A stretch of 64,000 bases of DNA from contig NZ_JAIQZJ010000014.1 of assembly GCF_020073815.1 (NCBI RefSeq), positions 1 through 64,000 on the forward strand, read 5' to 3'. Below the pieces are notes generated by a model. That model had not been told where the DNA came from, ran no database searches, and was given only the letters and a program-made list of their open reading frames with translations. Below are positions 26,313 through 35,485 of this stretch, piece after piece (position 1 is the stretch's first letter; each line of letters starts with the position of its first letter). This DNA is from Nocardioides mangrovi (GTDB taxonomy: Bacteria; Actinomycetota; Actinomycetes; Propionibacteriales; Nocardioidaceae). Made by a program: the position numbers and the translations under genes.

Positions 26313-27604
26313 TCGTTCCGATGGAGGCCGACGACCTCTCGGCCTTCGGCCACGACGTCTGGTGGATCATCCTCATCAAGTCGGTGCTGATCTTCCTGAT
26401 CCTGGTGCTGCTGACGCTCTTCAACATCTGGTGGGAGCGCCGCGTCGTGGCCCGGATGCAGCACCGCATCGGCCCCAACGTGCACGGCCCCTTCGGCCTG
26501 CTCCAGTCGCTCGCCGACGGCGTGAAGCTGGCGCTGAAGGAGGACATCACCCCGACGGCGGCCGACAAGATCGTCTTCATCAGCGCGCCGATCATCTCGG
26601 CGACGACCGCCTTCATCACCTTCGCGGTGATCCCCTTCGGTCCGACGGTCAGCATGTTCGGCGAGCGCACACCCCTGCAGCTGACCGACATGCCCGTCGC
26701 CGTGCTCTTCGTGATGGCGATCGCCTCGATCGGCATCTACGGCATCGTGCTCGGCGGCTGGTCCAGCGGCTCGACGTACTCCCTGCTCGGCGGCCTGCGC
26801 TCCAGCGCCCAGATGATCTCCTACGAGGTCGCGATGGGCCTCGCACTCGTCGCGGTCTTCCTGTACGCCGGCTCCCTGTCGACCTCGGAGATCGTCGCGG
26901 CCCAGGGCGACCTGTGGTTCGGCCTGATCCTGATCCCGTCGTTCGTGATCTACGTGATCGCGATGGTCGGCGAGACCAACCGCGCGCCCTTCGACCTCCC
27001 CGAGGCCGAGGGCGAGCTGGTCGGCGGCTTCCACACCGAGTACAGCTCGCTGAAGTTCGCGCTGTTCTTCCTCGCCGAGTACATCAACATGGCGACCGTC
27101 TCCGCGCTGGCGACCACGCTCTTCCTCGGCGGCTGGCACGTGCCCTTCTGGATCGACCACGTGTGGGCCGGCGCCAACGAGGGCTACTGGCCGGTGCTGT
27201 GGTTCATGGGCAAGGTCCTCTTCTTCGTCTTCTTCTTCATCTGGCTCCGCGGCACGCTGCCCCGCCTGCGCTACGACCAGTTCATGCACTTCGGCTGGAA
27301 GCGCCTGATCCCGATCTCGCTGGTCTGGATCGTCGCGGTCGCCACCATCCGCGCGGTCTCGCTCGACGGCGGTGTCGACCGGAAGTACCTCTACATCGGC
27401 GCCGGTGTCCTCGCGGCGATCTTCCTGGTGCTCTTCTTCGTCGGCGAGAGGTCCGAGGAGGAGACCGAGGAGGTCTCGGGGGCGACCGCCTCCGGCGGCT
27501 TCCCGACCCCGCCGATGCCGGCGGGCGGCGCCGTACGCGGTGCGGCGCAGCCGCTCACCTTCGCCCGCTCGAGCTCCACCCCAGTCACAGGAGGCGACGC
27601 CTGA
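26309..27604 (+). CDS. nuoH: NADH-quinone oxidoreductase subunit H
   Basis: NuoH is the membrane subunit that couples the quinone cavity to the proton path. It has eight or nine helices and the conserved loops ERRVVARMQHRIGPN, GLLQSLADGVKLALKEDI and ETNRAPFDLPEAEGELVGG, the last with the key Glu residues. Length is 431 residues. The C-terminal 45 are a soluble Glu/Ser/Pro-rich tail found in actinobacteria. GTG 26309 overlaps the nuoG stop and has GGGAG about eight bases before it. ATG 26321 is an alternative. Confidence 0.95.
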   Translation: MIVPMEADDLSAFGHDVWWIILIKSVLIFLILVLLTLFNIWWERRVVARMQHRIGPNVHGPFGLLQSLADGVKLALKEDITPTAADKIVFISAPIISATTAFITFAVIPFGPTVSMFGERTPLQLTDMPVAVLFVMAIASIGIYGIVLGGWSSGSTYSLLGGLRSSAQMISYEVAMGLALVAVFLYAGSLSTSEIVAAQGDLWFGLILIPSFVIYVIAMVGETNRAPFDLPEAEGELVGGFHTEYSSLKFALFFLAEYINMATVSALATTLFLGGWHVPFWIDHVWAGANEGYWPVLWFMGKVLFFVFFFIWLRGTLPRLRYDQFMHFGWKRLIPISLVWIVAVATIRAVSLDGGVDRKYLYIGAGVLAAIFLVLFFVGERSEEETEEVSGATASGGFPTPPMPAGGAVRGAAQPLTFARSSSTPVTGGDA

Positions 27605-28176
27605 TGGACGAGGAGTCCAAGAGTCTCAAGGAGCAGTTCTGGGACCCGATCGCCGGCTTCGGCGTGACGTTCCGGACCATGTTCAAGAAGGTCGTCACCG
27701 AGCAGTACCCCTTCGAGAAGATGCCGACCGCGCCCCGCTTCCACGGGCGGCACCAGCTCAACCGCTGGCCGGACGGCCTCGAGAAGTGCGTGGGCTGCGA
27801 GCTGTGCGCGTGGGCCTGCCCGGCCGACGCGATCTACGTCGAGGGCGCGTCCAACAGCGACGACCCCGACGGCGACGGCCGCTTCAGCCCCGGCGAGCGC
27901 TACGGCCGCGTCTACCAGATCAACTACCTGCGCTGCATCCTCTGCGGCCTGTGCATCGAGGCGTGCCCGACCCGGGCGCTCACGATGACCAACGAGTACG
28001 AGCTGGCCGACAACAACCGCGCCGACCTCATCTACGAGAAGTCCGACCTGCTCGCCCCGCTGCTCCCGGGCATGGAGCAGCCGCCGCACCCGATGCGGCT
28101 CGGCGACGACGAGGGCGCCTACTACCGCGGTGAGTACGCCGCTCCCGCGCCGACCGTGCGGGGAGGGGACGTCTGA
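27604..28176 (+). CDS. nuoI: NADH-quinone oxidoreductase subunit I
   Basis: This 190-residue subunit holds two 4Fe-4S clusters (N6a, N6b). The first motif is C62, C65, C68 and C72 (CVGCELCAWACP). The second is C111, C114, C117 and C121 (CILCGLCIEACP). A 25-residue acidic insert separates them (GASNSDDPDGDGRFSPGER). The N-terminal amphipathic part lies on the membrane. ATG 27604 shares its A with the nuoH stop. Its stop shares a base with the nuoJ ATG. Confidence 0.96.
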   Translation: MDEESKSLKEQFWDPIAGFGVTFRTMFKKVVTEQYPFEKMPTAPRFHGRHQLNRWPDGLEKCVGCELCAWACPADAIYVEGASNSDDPDGDGRFSPGERYGRVYQINYLRCILCGLCIEACPTRALTMTNEYELADNNRADLIYEKSDLLAPLLPGMEQPPHPMRLGDDEGAYYRGEYAAPAPTVRGGDV

Positions 28177-29015
28177 TGGTGGGCTTCTGGATCCTGGCGC
28201 CGATCATGGTGCTCTGCGCCCTCGGCATCCTCTTCGTCCGCAAGGCCGTCCACGCCGCGCTGCTCCTGGCGGTCGTGATGATCTGCCTGGCGTTCCTCTA
28301 CGCCGGCCTCGACGCGCCGTTCCTCTTCGCGGTGCAGATCATCGTCTACACCGGCGCGATCCTGATGCTCTTCCTCTTCGTGCTGATGCTGGTCGGCGTC
28401 GACGCGTCCGACTCGCTCGTGGAGACGATCCGCGGGCAGCGGGTGGTCGCCACCATCGGCGGCGTCGGCCTGGGCATGGTGCTCGTGATCGGCCTCGGCC
28501 AGATCTCGCTCGGCACCGCCGTGGGCCTCGACGACGCCAACAGCGGCGGCAACATGCAGGCGATCGCCAACATCCTCTTCTCCCGCTACGTCTTCGGCTT
28601 CGAGGTCACCAGCGCCCTGCTGATCACCGCCGCCGTCGGCGCCATGGTCCTCGCCCACCGCGAGCGGCTGACGCCGAAGGACACCCAGCGGTCGCTGGCC
28701 GCCCAGCGGGTGCAGGACTTCAGCGAGAAGGGCACCCACCTCGGCCCGCTGCCGCCCCCGGGCGTCTACGCCCGCCACAACGCGGTCGACACCCCGGCGC
28801 TGCTGCCCGACGGGACCGCGGCCGAGTCCTCGGTGTCCCGGGTGCTCGCCGCCCGCGGCACGGTCCGCTCCGCGCCGGCCACCGCCGACGCCGTCGCCGA
28901 GATCGAGACCCAGCTGGGCTGGGCGCCGCACGCCGGCCGCGACGCCGCGCCGCCCGCGACGACGACCGAGGAAGCCCCCGCGACGGGTGGCCAGGAGACG
29001 GGAGGGCACGCATGA
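28176..29015 (+). CDS. nuoJ: NADH-quinone oxidoreductase subunit J
   Basis: NuoJ is a five-helix membrane subunit next to the quinone site. The conserved helix 3 is recognisable as QIIVYTGAILMLFLFVLML. The protein is 279 residues, much longer than the 184 of E. coli. Residues from about 170 onward form a soluble Ala/Pro/Thr-rich tail with no membrane helix, an extension known from actinobacterial NuoJ. ATG 28176 overlaps the nuoI stop and its TGA overlaps nuoK. Confidence 0.94.
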   Translation: MVGFWILAPIMVLCALGILFVRKAVHAALLLAVVMICLAFLYAGLDAPFLFAVQIIVYTGAILMLFLFVLMLVGVDASDSLVETIRGQRVVATIGGVGLGMVLVIGLGQISLGTAVGLDDANSGGNMQAIANILFSRYVFGFEVTSALLITAAVGAMVLAHRERLTPKDTQRSLAAQRVQDFSEKGTHLGPLPPPGVYARHNAVDTPALLPDGTAAESSVSRVLAARGTVRSAPATADAVAEIETQLGWAPHAGRDAAPPATTTEEAPATGGQETGGHA

Positions 29016-29311
29016 ACATCACGGCGTACGTCGTCCTCTCCGCGATCCTCTTCACCATCGGCTGCGTCGGGGTGCTCACCCGCCGCAACGCGATCGTGGT
29101 CTTCATGTGCGTCGAGCTGATGCTCAACGCCTCCAACCTCGCGCTGGTCGCCTTCGCGAAGCAGCACGGCAACCTCGACGGTCAGGTCGCCGCGTTCTTC
29201 GTCATGGTGGTGGCCGCGGCCGAGGTCGTGGTCGGACTCGCGATCATCATGACCATCTTCCGGACCCGTCGCTCGGCCTCGGTCGACGACGCCAGCCTCC
29301 TCAAGTACTAG
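29012..29311 (+). CDS. nuoK: NADH-quinone oxidoreductase subunit K
   Basis: This 99-residue three-helix subunit is homologous to MrpC and forms part of the proton path. FMCVELMLNASNLALVAF in helix 2 holds the conserved Glu essential for proton transfer, and a second conserved Glu lies in AAEVVVGLAI in helix 3. ATG 29012 overlaps the nuoJ stop. Eleven bases separate it from nuoL. All features are standard. Confidence 0.96.
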   Translation: MNITAYVVLSAILFTIGCVGVLTRRNAIVVFMCVELMLNASNLALVAFAKQHGNLDGQVAAFFVMVVAAAEVVVGLAIIMTIFRTRRSASVDDASLLKY

Positions 29312-29322
29312 GAGCTGCGTAG

Positions 29323-31254
29323 ATGTTTGCGTTCCACGAAGGCGGCGCCGTCCCGGTCGTCGACCCGACGTCCGCCGACGGGGTCTTCTCCCTGCTCTGG
29401 CTGGTGATCGCGCTGCCGCTCGCCGGCGCCGCGATCCTGCTGATCGGCGGGCGGCTGACCGACAAGTGGGGTCACCTGCTCGCGACGCTGCTGCCGATCG
29501 GCTCGTTCGGCATCGCGCTCGCGATGTTCGTCGGCGTCCTCGGCCGCGACGACAGCGACCGCCAGGTCAGCCAGCACCTCTACACCTGGTTCGAGACCGG
29601 CCACCTGAACGTCGGGATGGACCTGCTCTACGACCCGCTGTCGGCGCTCTTCCTGCTGCTGATCACCGGCGTCGGATCGCTGATCCACGTCTACTCGATC
29701 GGCTACATGGCGCACGACCCGCGCCGGCGCCGGTTCTTCGCCTACCTCAACCTGTTCCTCGCGGCGATGCTGATGCTGGTGCTGTCCGAGAACTACCTCG
29801 GGCTCTTCCTCGGCTGGGAGGGCGTCGGCCTCGCGTCCTACCTCCTGATCGGCTTCTGGCAGCACAAGCCGTCCGCGGCCGCCGCGGCCAAGAAGGCCTT
29901 CGTCATCAACCGGGTCGGTGACATGGGGCTCTCCCTGGCGATCATGCTCTTCTTCATCACCTTCGGCTCGACCAGCTTCACGGTGATCAGCGCCGGGGCG
30001 GGCGACGCCTCCGACACGACCGTCACGATCCTCGGCCTGCTGCTCCTCCTCGGTGCGTGCGGCAAGTCCGCCCAGTTCCCGCTCCAGGCCTGGCTCCTGG
30101 ACGCGATGGAGGGCCCGACCCCGGTCTCCGCGCTCATCCACGCGGCGACGATGGTGACCGCCGGCGTCTACCTGATCGTCCGGTCCAACTTCATCTTCGA
30201 GCTCGCGCCGCACGCCCAGACCGTGGTCGTGGTGGTCGCGGTGATCTCGATCCTCTGGGGTGCCTGGATCGGCTGCGCGAAGGACGACATCAAGAAGGCC
30301 CTGGCCGGCTCCACGATGAGCCAGATCGGCTACATGATGCTCGGCGCCGGCCTCGGGGTCGCGGGCTACGCCTTCGCGATCTTCCACCTGCTGACGCACG
30401 GCTTCTTCAAGGCCAACATGTTCCTCGGCGCCGGCTCGGTCATGCACGGCATGGACGACGATGTCGACATGCGCCACTACGGCGCGGTCCGCAAGGCCAT
30501 GCCGGTCACCTACCTGACCTTCGCGATGGGCTACCTCGCGATCATCGGCTTCCCGGGCTTCTCCGGCTTCTGGTCGAAGGACAAGATCATCGAGACCGCG
30601 CTCGCGGACAACTGGATCGTCGGCCTCTGCGCGCTGCTCGGCGCGGGCGTCACCGGCTTCTACATGACCCGCCTGATGCTGCTGACCTTCTTCACCGAGA
30701 AGCGCTGGGAGAAGGACGTGCACCCGCACGAGTCGCCCTCGGTCATGACCGTCCCGCTCATCGTGCTGGCGGCCCTGTCCGTGCTCGGCGGCGTGATGCT
30801 GGCGGGCGACTGGATCGTCGACTTCCTCTCCCCGGTCACCGGCGTCGCCCCGCACGAGGATCCTCCGATCCCGGCCCTCGCGGTGACGGTGATCGCCGTG
30901 GCCGTCGTCGCCGTCGGGGTCGCGCTCGCGTGGTTCCTCGTCGGCAAGCGCGACGTACCGCGCGAGGCTCCGCAGGACGTCTCGTGGGTCACCAAGGCCG
31001 GCCGCAACGAGGTCTACGGCAACCTGATCAACGACACGCTCGTGGTCAACCCGGGTCGGCACCTCACGACCGCCCTCATGGCCACCGACAAGTACGCCGT
31101 CGACGGCACGCTCACCGGCGGGCCGGTCGCGATCGGCGCGGTGGCGAGCGTCGCCCGGAGGCTGCAGAACGGCTACGTCCGCTCCTACGCCTTCTCCGTG
31201 CTCGCGGGCGGTCTCATCGTCCTCCTGGCCCTCCTGGTGGTGAACGCGGCATGA
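29323..31254 (+). CDS. nuoL: NADH-quinone oxidoreductase subunit L
   Basis: NuoL is the distal antiporter-like proton pump subunit, 643 residues with about 16 helices. Conserved elements include LGWEGVGLASYLLIGFW with the helix-5 Glu, GKSAQFPLQAWLLDAMEGPTP with the key Lys, AALIHAATMVTAG-type sequence in helix 8 (here SALIHAATMVTAG), and the C-terminal lateral helix after residue about 500. ATG 29323 is preceded by AGGAG. Its stop overlaps the nuoM ATG. Confidence 0.96.
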   Translation: MFAFHEGGAVPVVDPTSADGVFSLLWLVIALPLAGAAILLIGGRLTDKWGHLLATLLPIGSFGIALAMFVGVLGRDDSDRQVSQHLYTWFETGHLNVGMDLLYDPLSALFLLLITGVGSLIHVYSIGYMAHDPRRRRFFAYLNLFLAAMLMLVLSENYLGLFLGWEGVGLASYLLIGFWQHKPSAAAAAKKAFVINRVGDMGLSLAIMLFFITFGSTSFTVISAGAGDASDTTVTILGLLLLLGACGKSAQFPLQAWLLDAMEGPTPVSALIHAATMVTAGVYLIVRSNFIFELAPHAQTVVVVVAVISILWGAWIGCAKDDIKKALAGSTMSQIGYMMLGAGLGVAGYAFAIFHLLTHGFFKANMFLGAGSVMHGMDDDVDMRHYGAVRKAMPVTYLTFAMGYLAIIGFPGFSGFWSKDKIIETALADNWIVGLCALLGAGVTGFYMTRLMLLTFFTEKRWEKDVHPHESPSVMTVPLIVLAALSVLGGVMLAGDWIVDFLSPVTGVAPHEDPPIPALAVTVIAVAVVAVGVALAWFLVGKRDVPREAPQDVSWVTKAGRNEVYGNLINDTLVVNPGRHLTTALMATDKYAVDGTLTGGPVAIGAVASVARRLQNGYVRSYAFSVLAGGLIVLLALLVVNAA

Positions 31255-32780
31255 ACGACTTCCCCTGGCTGACCGTGCTGATCGCGGTGCCGCTCGCCGG
31301 CGCCGTGCTCACCGCGCTCACGCCCCGCTTCGGCGCCGCCACCCTGTCCAAGCAGGTCGCGCTGCTGGTCTCCCTGGTCACCCTGGTCATCGGCATCCTG
31401 ATCGCCACGCAGTACGACGCGGGCGACGGCATGCAGCTGACCGAGACCCACACCTGGATCAAGCCGCTGGGCGTCCACTACGCCCTCGGCGTCGACGGCC
31501 TCGGCCTGCTGATGATCCTGCTGACCGTCGCGCTGGTGCCGATCGTCTTCGTCGCCTCGTGGCACGAGGCCGACGACCGATCGCCGGCTGCGTTCTTCGC
31601 CTGGGCGCTCGCCCTCGAGGCGTTCGCGCTGTGCGTCTTCGCGGCGACCGACGTGTTCCTCTTCTACGTCGTCTTCGAGGCCACCCTGATCCCGGCCTAC
31701 TTCCTCATCGGCGGCTTCGGTCGCGAGGGCCGGGCCTTCGCGGCGCTGAAGTTCCTCATGTACCAGCTCGGCGGCGGCCTCGTGCTGCTGGCCGCGGTCA
31801 TCGGGCTCTACGTCGTCTCCTCCGACGCCGGCACCCCGTCGTACCTGCTCTCCGACCTGCAGCAGCTCGACATGAGCACCACCGCCGAGCGGTGGCTCTT
31901 CGTCGGCTTCATGGTCGCGTTCATCGTCAAGGCGCCGCTCTTCCCGCTGCACACCTGGCTGGCCGACACCACCGAGAAGGCCACGCCCGGCACGAGCGTG
32001 CTGCTGGTCTGCGTGCTGGACAAGATCGGCACCTTCGGGATGCTGCGCTTCTGCCTCGGCATGTTCCCCAACGCCTCGCAGTGGGCCACCCCCGTCGTGA
32101 TCGTGCTCGCGCTGATCTCGATCGTGTACGGCGCGTTCCTCGCCATCGGCCAGGACGACATCCTGCGGCTGATCGGCCTGACGTCGCTGAGTCACTTCGG
32201 CTTCATCACGCTGGGCATCTTCGCGCTGACCACCCAGGGCGGGTCCGGCTCGATCCTCTACATGGTCAACCACGGCGTCGGCACCGCTGCGCTGTTCCTG
32301 CTCGCGGGCTACCTGATCCGGCGCAAGGGCACCTCGCTGATCAGCGAGATCACCGGTGTGGAGAGCCGGGCGCCCGTCCTCGCCGGCCTGTTCCTCGTGG
32401 CCGGTCTGGCCACGCTCGGCCTGCCCGGGCTGAGCCAGTTCGTCTCCGAGATCCTGGTGATGATCGCGGCCTTCGACTACCACTGGTGGGTCGGCGCGGT
32501 GGCGGTCACCGGCATCGTGCTGGCCGCGATCTACGTGCTCTGGCTCTACCAGCGCACCATGACCGGACCGTCCGTCCCGGGCGACGAGGGCATCCGCGAC
32601 CTCGACCGGCGCGAGCTGGCCGCGGTCGTGCCGCTGGTGGCCGCGCTCGTGTTCTTCGGCTTCGTGCCGATGCCGATGCTGCACGCGGTCAACCCGACGG
32701 TCGAGTCGCTGCTCCAGCACGTCGGCGTGACCGACGACCCGCCGACCGTGCCTGCTGCCGAGACCGAGGAAGGTCACTGA
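31251..32780 (+). CDS. nuoM: NADH-quinone oxidoreductase subunit M
   Basis: NuoM is a second antiporter-like proton pump, 509 residues with 14 predicted helices. Helix 5 carries FYVVFEATLIPAYFLIG with the essential Glu. KAPLFPLHTWLADTTEKATP holds the central Lys and the loop conserved in this family. SHFGFITLGIF follows. ATG 31251 overlaps the end of nuoL (ATGA). The stop is four bases before nuoN. Confidence 0.96.
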   Translation: MNDFPWLTVLIAVPLAGAVLTALTPRFGAATLSKQVALLVSLVTLVIGILIATQYDAGDGMQLTETHTWIKPLGVHYALGVDGLGLLMILLTVALVPIVFVASWHEADDRSPAAFFAWALALEAFALCVFAATDVFLFYVVFEATLIPAYFLIGGFGREGRAFAALKFLMYQLGGGLVLLAAVIGLYVVSSDAGTPSYLLSDLQQLDMSTTAERWLFVGFMVAFIVKAPLFPLHTWLADTTEKATPGTSVLLVCVLDKIGTFGMLRFCLGMFPNASQWATPVVIVLALISIVYGAFLAIGQDDILRLIGLTSLSHFGFITLGIFALTTQGGSGSILYMVNHGVGTAALFLLAGYLIRRKGTSLISEITGVESRAPVLAGLFLVAGLATLGLPGLSQFVSEILVMIAAFDYHWWVGAVAVTGIVLAAIYVLWLYQRTMTGPSVPGDEGIRDLDRRELAAVVPLVAALVFFGFVPMPMLHAVNPTVESLLQHVGVTDDPPTVPAAETEEGH

Positions 32781-32784
32781 GTCG

Positions 32785-34386
32785 ATGGACTTCACCAAGC
32801 CCACCATCGAGTACGCCGACCTCTGGCCGATGCTCGTCGTCTACGGCGTCGCCTGCCTCGGCGTGCTGGTCGAGGCGTTCCTCCCGCGGGAGCGCCGCTT
32901 CGGCGTCCAGTCGCTGCTCGCCGGCGCCGGCCTCGTGGCCGCGCTGGTCGGCACCATCCTGGTCGGCCGCGACCTCGACGTCCTCGGCGACGGCGCGGCC
33001 CGCGGCACCATCGACGTCGAGGGCACCATCGCCATCGACGGCCCGGCGCTCTTCCTCTGGGGCATCATCCTGGTCTTCGCGATCGGCGGCGTGCTGCTCT
33101 TCGCGGAGCGTCGGCTCGAGGGCGGCGTCTCGTCGTTCGCCGGCCAGGCCGCCGCGCTGCCCGGCACCGAGGCCGAGCGCCAGGCCTCGACCCGCGGCCT
33201 CGAGCACACCGAGGTCTACCCGCTGCTGATGTTCGCGGTCGGCGGGATGATGCTCTTCCCGGCGGCGAACGACCTGCTCACCATGTTCGTGGCCCTCGAG
33301 GTCCTCTCGCTGCCGCTCTACCTGCTCTGCGGCCTCGCCCGCCGGCGTCGCCTGCTGAGCCAGGAGGCGGCGATGAAGTACTTCATGCTCGGCGCCTTCT
33401 CCTCCGGCTTCTTCATCTACGGCATCGCGCTGGTCTACGGCTTCGCGGGCTCGATGCAGTTCGCCGACATCAACGAGGCGGTCCGCAACGACCTCGGCAA
33501 CGACGCGCTGCTGCTCATCGGCCTCGGCATGATGTCGGTCGGCCTGCTCTTCAAGGTCGGCGCGGCGCCGTTCCACCAGTGGACCCCGGACGTCTACCAG
33601 GGCGCCCCGACCGCGGTGACGGCGTTCATGGCCGCCGGCACCAAGATCGCGGCGTTCGGCGCCCTGCTGCGCCTCTTCTACGTCGCCTTCGGGTCGGACC
33701 GCTGGACCTGGCAGCCGATGCTCTGGGTGATCGCGATCCTCACCATGGTCGTCGGCGCCGTGCTCGCGGTCGTCCAGACCGACATGAAGCGGATGCTAGC
33801 CTACTCCTCGGTCGCCCACACCGGCTTCCTGCTCACCGGCGTCCTCGGCGTCCAGCAGGCCACCGAGCTCTCCGACGGTGAGATCACCTCGCTCCAGGCG
33901 GTGCTCTTCTACCTCACGACGTACGGCTTCGCGATGATCGGCGCGTTCGCCGTGGTGACGCTGGTCCGCGACTCGGGAGGCGAGGCGACCACGTTCGCGC
34001 GCTGGCAGGGTCTCGGCCGGCGCTCGCCGCTGGTGGCCGGCCTGTTCGCGTTCTTCCTGCTCTCCATGGCCGGCATCCCCCTCACCGCGGGCTTCGTGGG
34101 CAAGTGGGCGGTCTTCACGGTCGCCCTCTCGGCGGGCGCCTGGCCGGTGGTGATCGCGGCGATCCTGTGCAGCATCGTGGCGGTGTTCTTCTACGTCCGG
34201 GTGATCGTCCTGATGTTCTTCGTCGACGGTGACCCCGCCCCCGGTGGCGAGCTCGCGGTCGTGACCCGGCCCTCCGTGCTCACCTCGGCGACCATCGTCG
34301 TCGGGGTCGCGGCGACCCTCGTGCTCGGCGTCGTGCCCGGCCCGGTTCTCGACCTGGCGGGTCATGCTGGACAATTCCTCAGGTGA
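32785..34386 (+). CDS. nuoN: NADH-quinone oxidoreductase subunit N
   Basis: NuoN is the third antiporter-like pump, 533 residues. Helix 5 contains FVALEVLSLPLYLLCG with the essential Glu. KVGAAPFHQWTPDVYQGAPT has the conserved Lys and loop. YSSVAHTGFLLTGV lies further on. ATG 32785 follows AGGAAGG. Its TGA overlaps the GTG of the polyprenyl diphosphate synthase, so that gene is read as part of the nuo transcript. Confidence 0.95.
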   Translation: MDFTKPTIEYADLWPMLVVYGVACLGVLVEAFLPRERRFGVQSLLAGAGLVAALVGTILVGRDLDVLGDGAARGTIDVEGTIAIDGPALFLWGIILVFAIGGVLLFAERRLEGGVSSFAGQAAALPGTEAERQASTRGLEHTEVYPLLMFAVGGMMLFPAANDLLTMFVALEVLSLPLYLLCGLARRRRLLSQEAAMKYFMLGAFSSGFFIYGIALVYGFAGSMQFADINEAVRNDLGNDALLLIGLGMMSVGLLFKVGAAPFHQWTPDVYQGAPTAVTAFMAAGTKIAAFGALLRLFYVAFGSDRWTWQPMLWVIAILTMVVGAVLAVVQTDMKRMLAYSSVAHTGFLLTGVLGVQQATELSDGEITSLQAVLFYLTTYGFAMIGAFAVVTLVRDSGGEATTFARWQGLGRRSPLVAGLFAFFLLSMAGIPLTAGFVGKWAVFTVALSAGAWPVVIAAILCSIVAVFFYVRVIVLMFFVDGDPAPGGELAVVTRPSVLTSATIVVGVAATLVLGVVPGPVLDLAGHAGQFLR

Positions 34387-35387
34387 CCACCGCAACTCCT
34401 GCCCTGGCGCTCCCCGTCACCGACGAGGCACTGGCCGCGCGACTGCGTGACCGCCTGGTCGTCGTCGAGGAGGCACTGGCCGGTCACGTGCGCACCGGCG
34501 CGCCCTTCGTGAACGAGACGGCCAGCCACCTGATGGAGGCCGGCGGCAAGCGCTTCCGGCCGCTGCTGGTGCTGCTGGCGGCCGAGGCGGGCGACCAGCC
34601 CGAGGCCGCGGAGGTCGTCACGGCGGCCTGCGTCGTCGAGCTGACCCACCTCGCCTCGCTCTACCACGACGACGTCATGGACGAGGCCGACCTGCGCCGT
34701 GGGGCGGTCACCGCCCACTCGCGCTGGGGCAACCACGTCGCGATCCTCACCGGCGACTTCCTCTTCTCGAAGTCCTCCGAGCTGACTGCCGAGCTCGGCC
34801 CCGATGCCGTGCGGATCCAGGCGCAGACCTTCACCCGCCTGGTCCAGGGCCAGATCCTCGAGACCGTCGCGCCGGGTCCGGGTGAGGACCCGCTCGCCCA
34901 CTACCTCGAGGTCGTGGCCGGCAAGACCGGATCGCTGATCGCCACCTCCGCGCAGTACGGCGCCCGCTTCGGCGGCGCCAGCCGCGAGGTCGAGCAGGCG
35001 CTCACGGCGTACGGCGAGATCGTCGGCGCGGCCTTCCAGCTCTCCGACGACATCCTCGACATCGCCTCCGACTCCGGCGAGTCCGGCAAGACCCCCGGCA
35101 CCGACCTGCGCGAGGGCGTGCCCACGCTCCCGGTCCTCATGGCCCGCGCCTCGACCGACCCGGCCGACGCCCGCCTCCACGAGCTCCTCGACGGCGACCT
35201 CACCGACGACGACCGCCACGCCGAGGCCCTCGACCTGCTGCGCAAGCACCCCGCCCTGGACGAGGCCCGCGCCTACGTCGTCGGTCAGGCCCAGGAGGCC
35301 AAGCAGCAGCTCGCCCCGGTCCCGGCCGGCCCGGTCCGCGACGCCCTCGAGGCCTTCGCCGACATCGTCGCCGTCCGCTCCGCCTAG
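34383..35387 (+). CDS. polyprenyl diphosphate synthase (probable menaquinone side chain)
   Basis: This trans-isoprenyl diphosphate synthase of 334 residues has the first aspartate motif DDVMD at 96-100 and the second DDILD at 222-226. GGKRFRP at 54-60 is the isopentenyl diphosphate-binding segment. The family extends allylic diphosphates to C35-C50 chains. Exact chain length cannot be read here. GTG 34383 overlaps the nuoN stop, so it is probably made with complex I, and MenA (416-1291) would use its product. It ends 98 bases before the convergent rarD gene. Confidence 0.88.
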   Translation: MTTATPALALPVTDEALAARLRDRLVVVEEALAGHVRTGAPFVNETASHLMEAGGKRFRPLLVLLAAEAGDQPEAAEVVTAACVVELTHLASLYHDDVMDEADLRRGAVTAHSRWGNHVAILTGDFLFSKSSELTAELGPDAVRIQAQTFTRLVQGQILETVAPGPGEDPLAHYLEVVAGKTGSLIATSAQYGARFGGASREVEQALTAYGEIVGAAFQLSDDILDIASDSGESGKTPGTDLREGVPTLPVLMARASTDPADARLHELLDGDLTDDDRHAEALDLLRKHPALDEARAYVVGQAQEAKQQLAPVPAGPVRDALEAFADIVAVRSA

Positions 35388-35390
35388 CCA

Positions 35391-35485
35391 GTCGAGTCGT
35401 AGGTTCCGGACATGTGAGTCGTAGGTCCAGGACACGCGTCGCGTCAGGGACCTACGAATGAAGCGTCCCCAACCTCCGACTCGAC
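35391..35485. repeat. nested inverted repeat between convergent genes
   Basis: The outer arms, 35391-35411 and 35465-35485, pair at 18 of 21 positions. The inner arms, TCGTAGGTCC at 35419-35428 and GGACCTACGA at 35448-35457, pair perfectly. The unit TCGTAGGT (or a one-base variant) thus occurs twice in each orientation. The structure fills the whole space between the polyprenyl synthase and rarD stops. It is probably a two-way terminator or a dispersed repeat element. Confidence 0.6.

Noticed and set aside
29308..31062. Minus-strand frame of 584 codons opposite nuoL
   Set aside because: It mirrors nuoL and gives an Asp/Glu/Arg/Gln-rich low-complexity product. nuoL has all family motifs.
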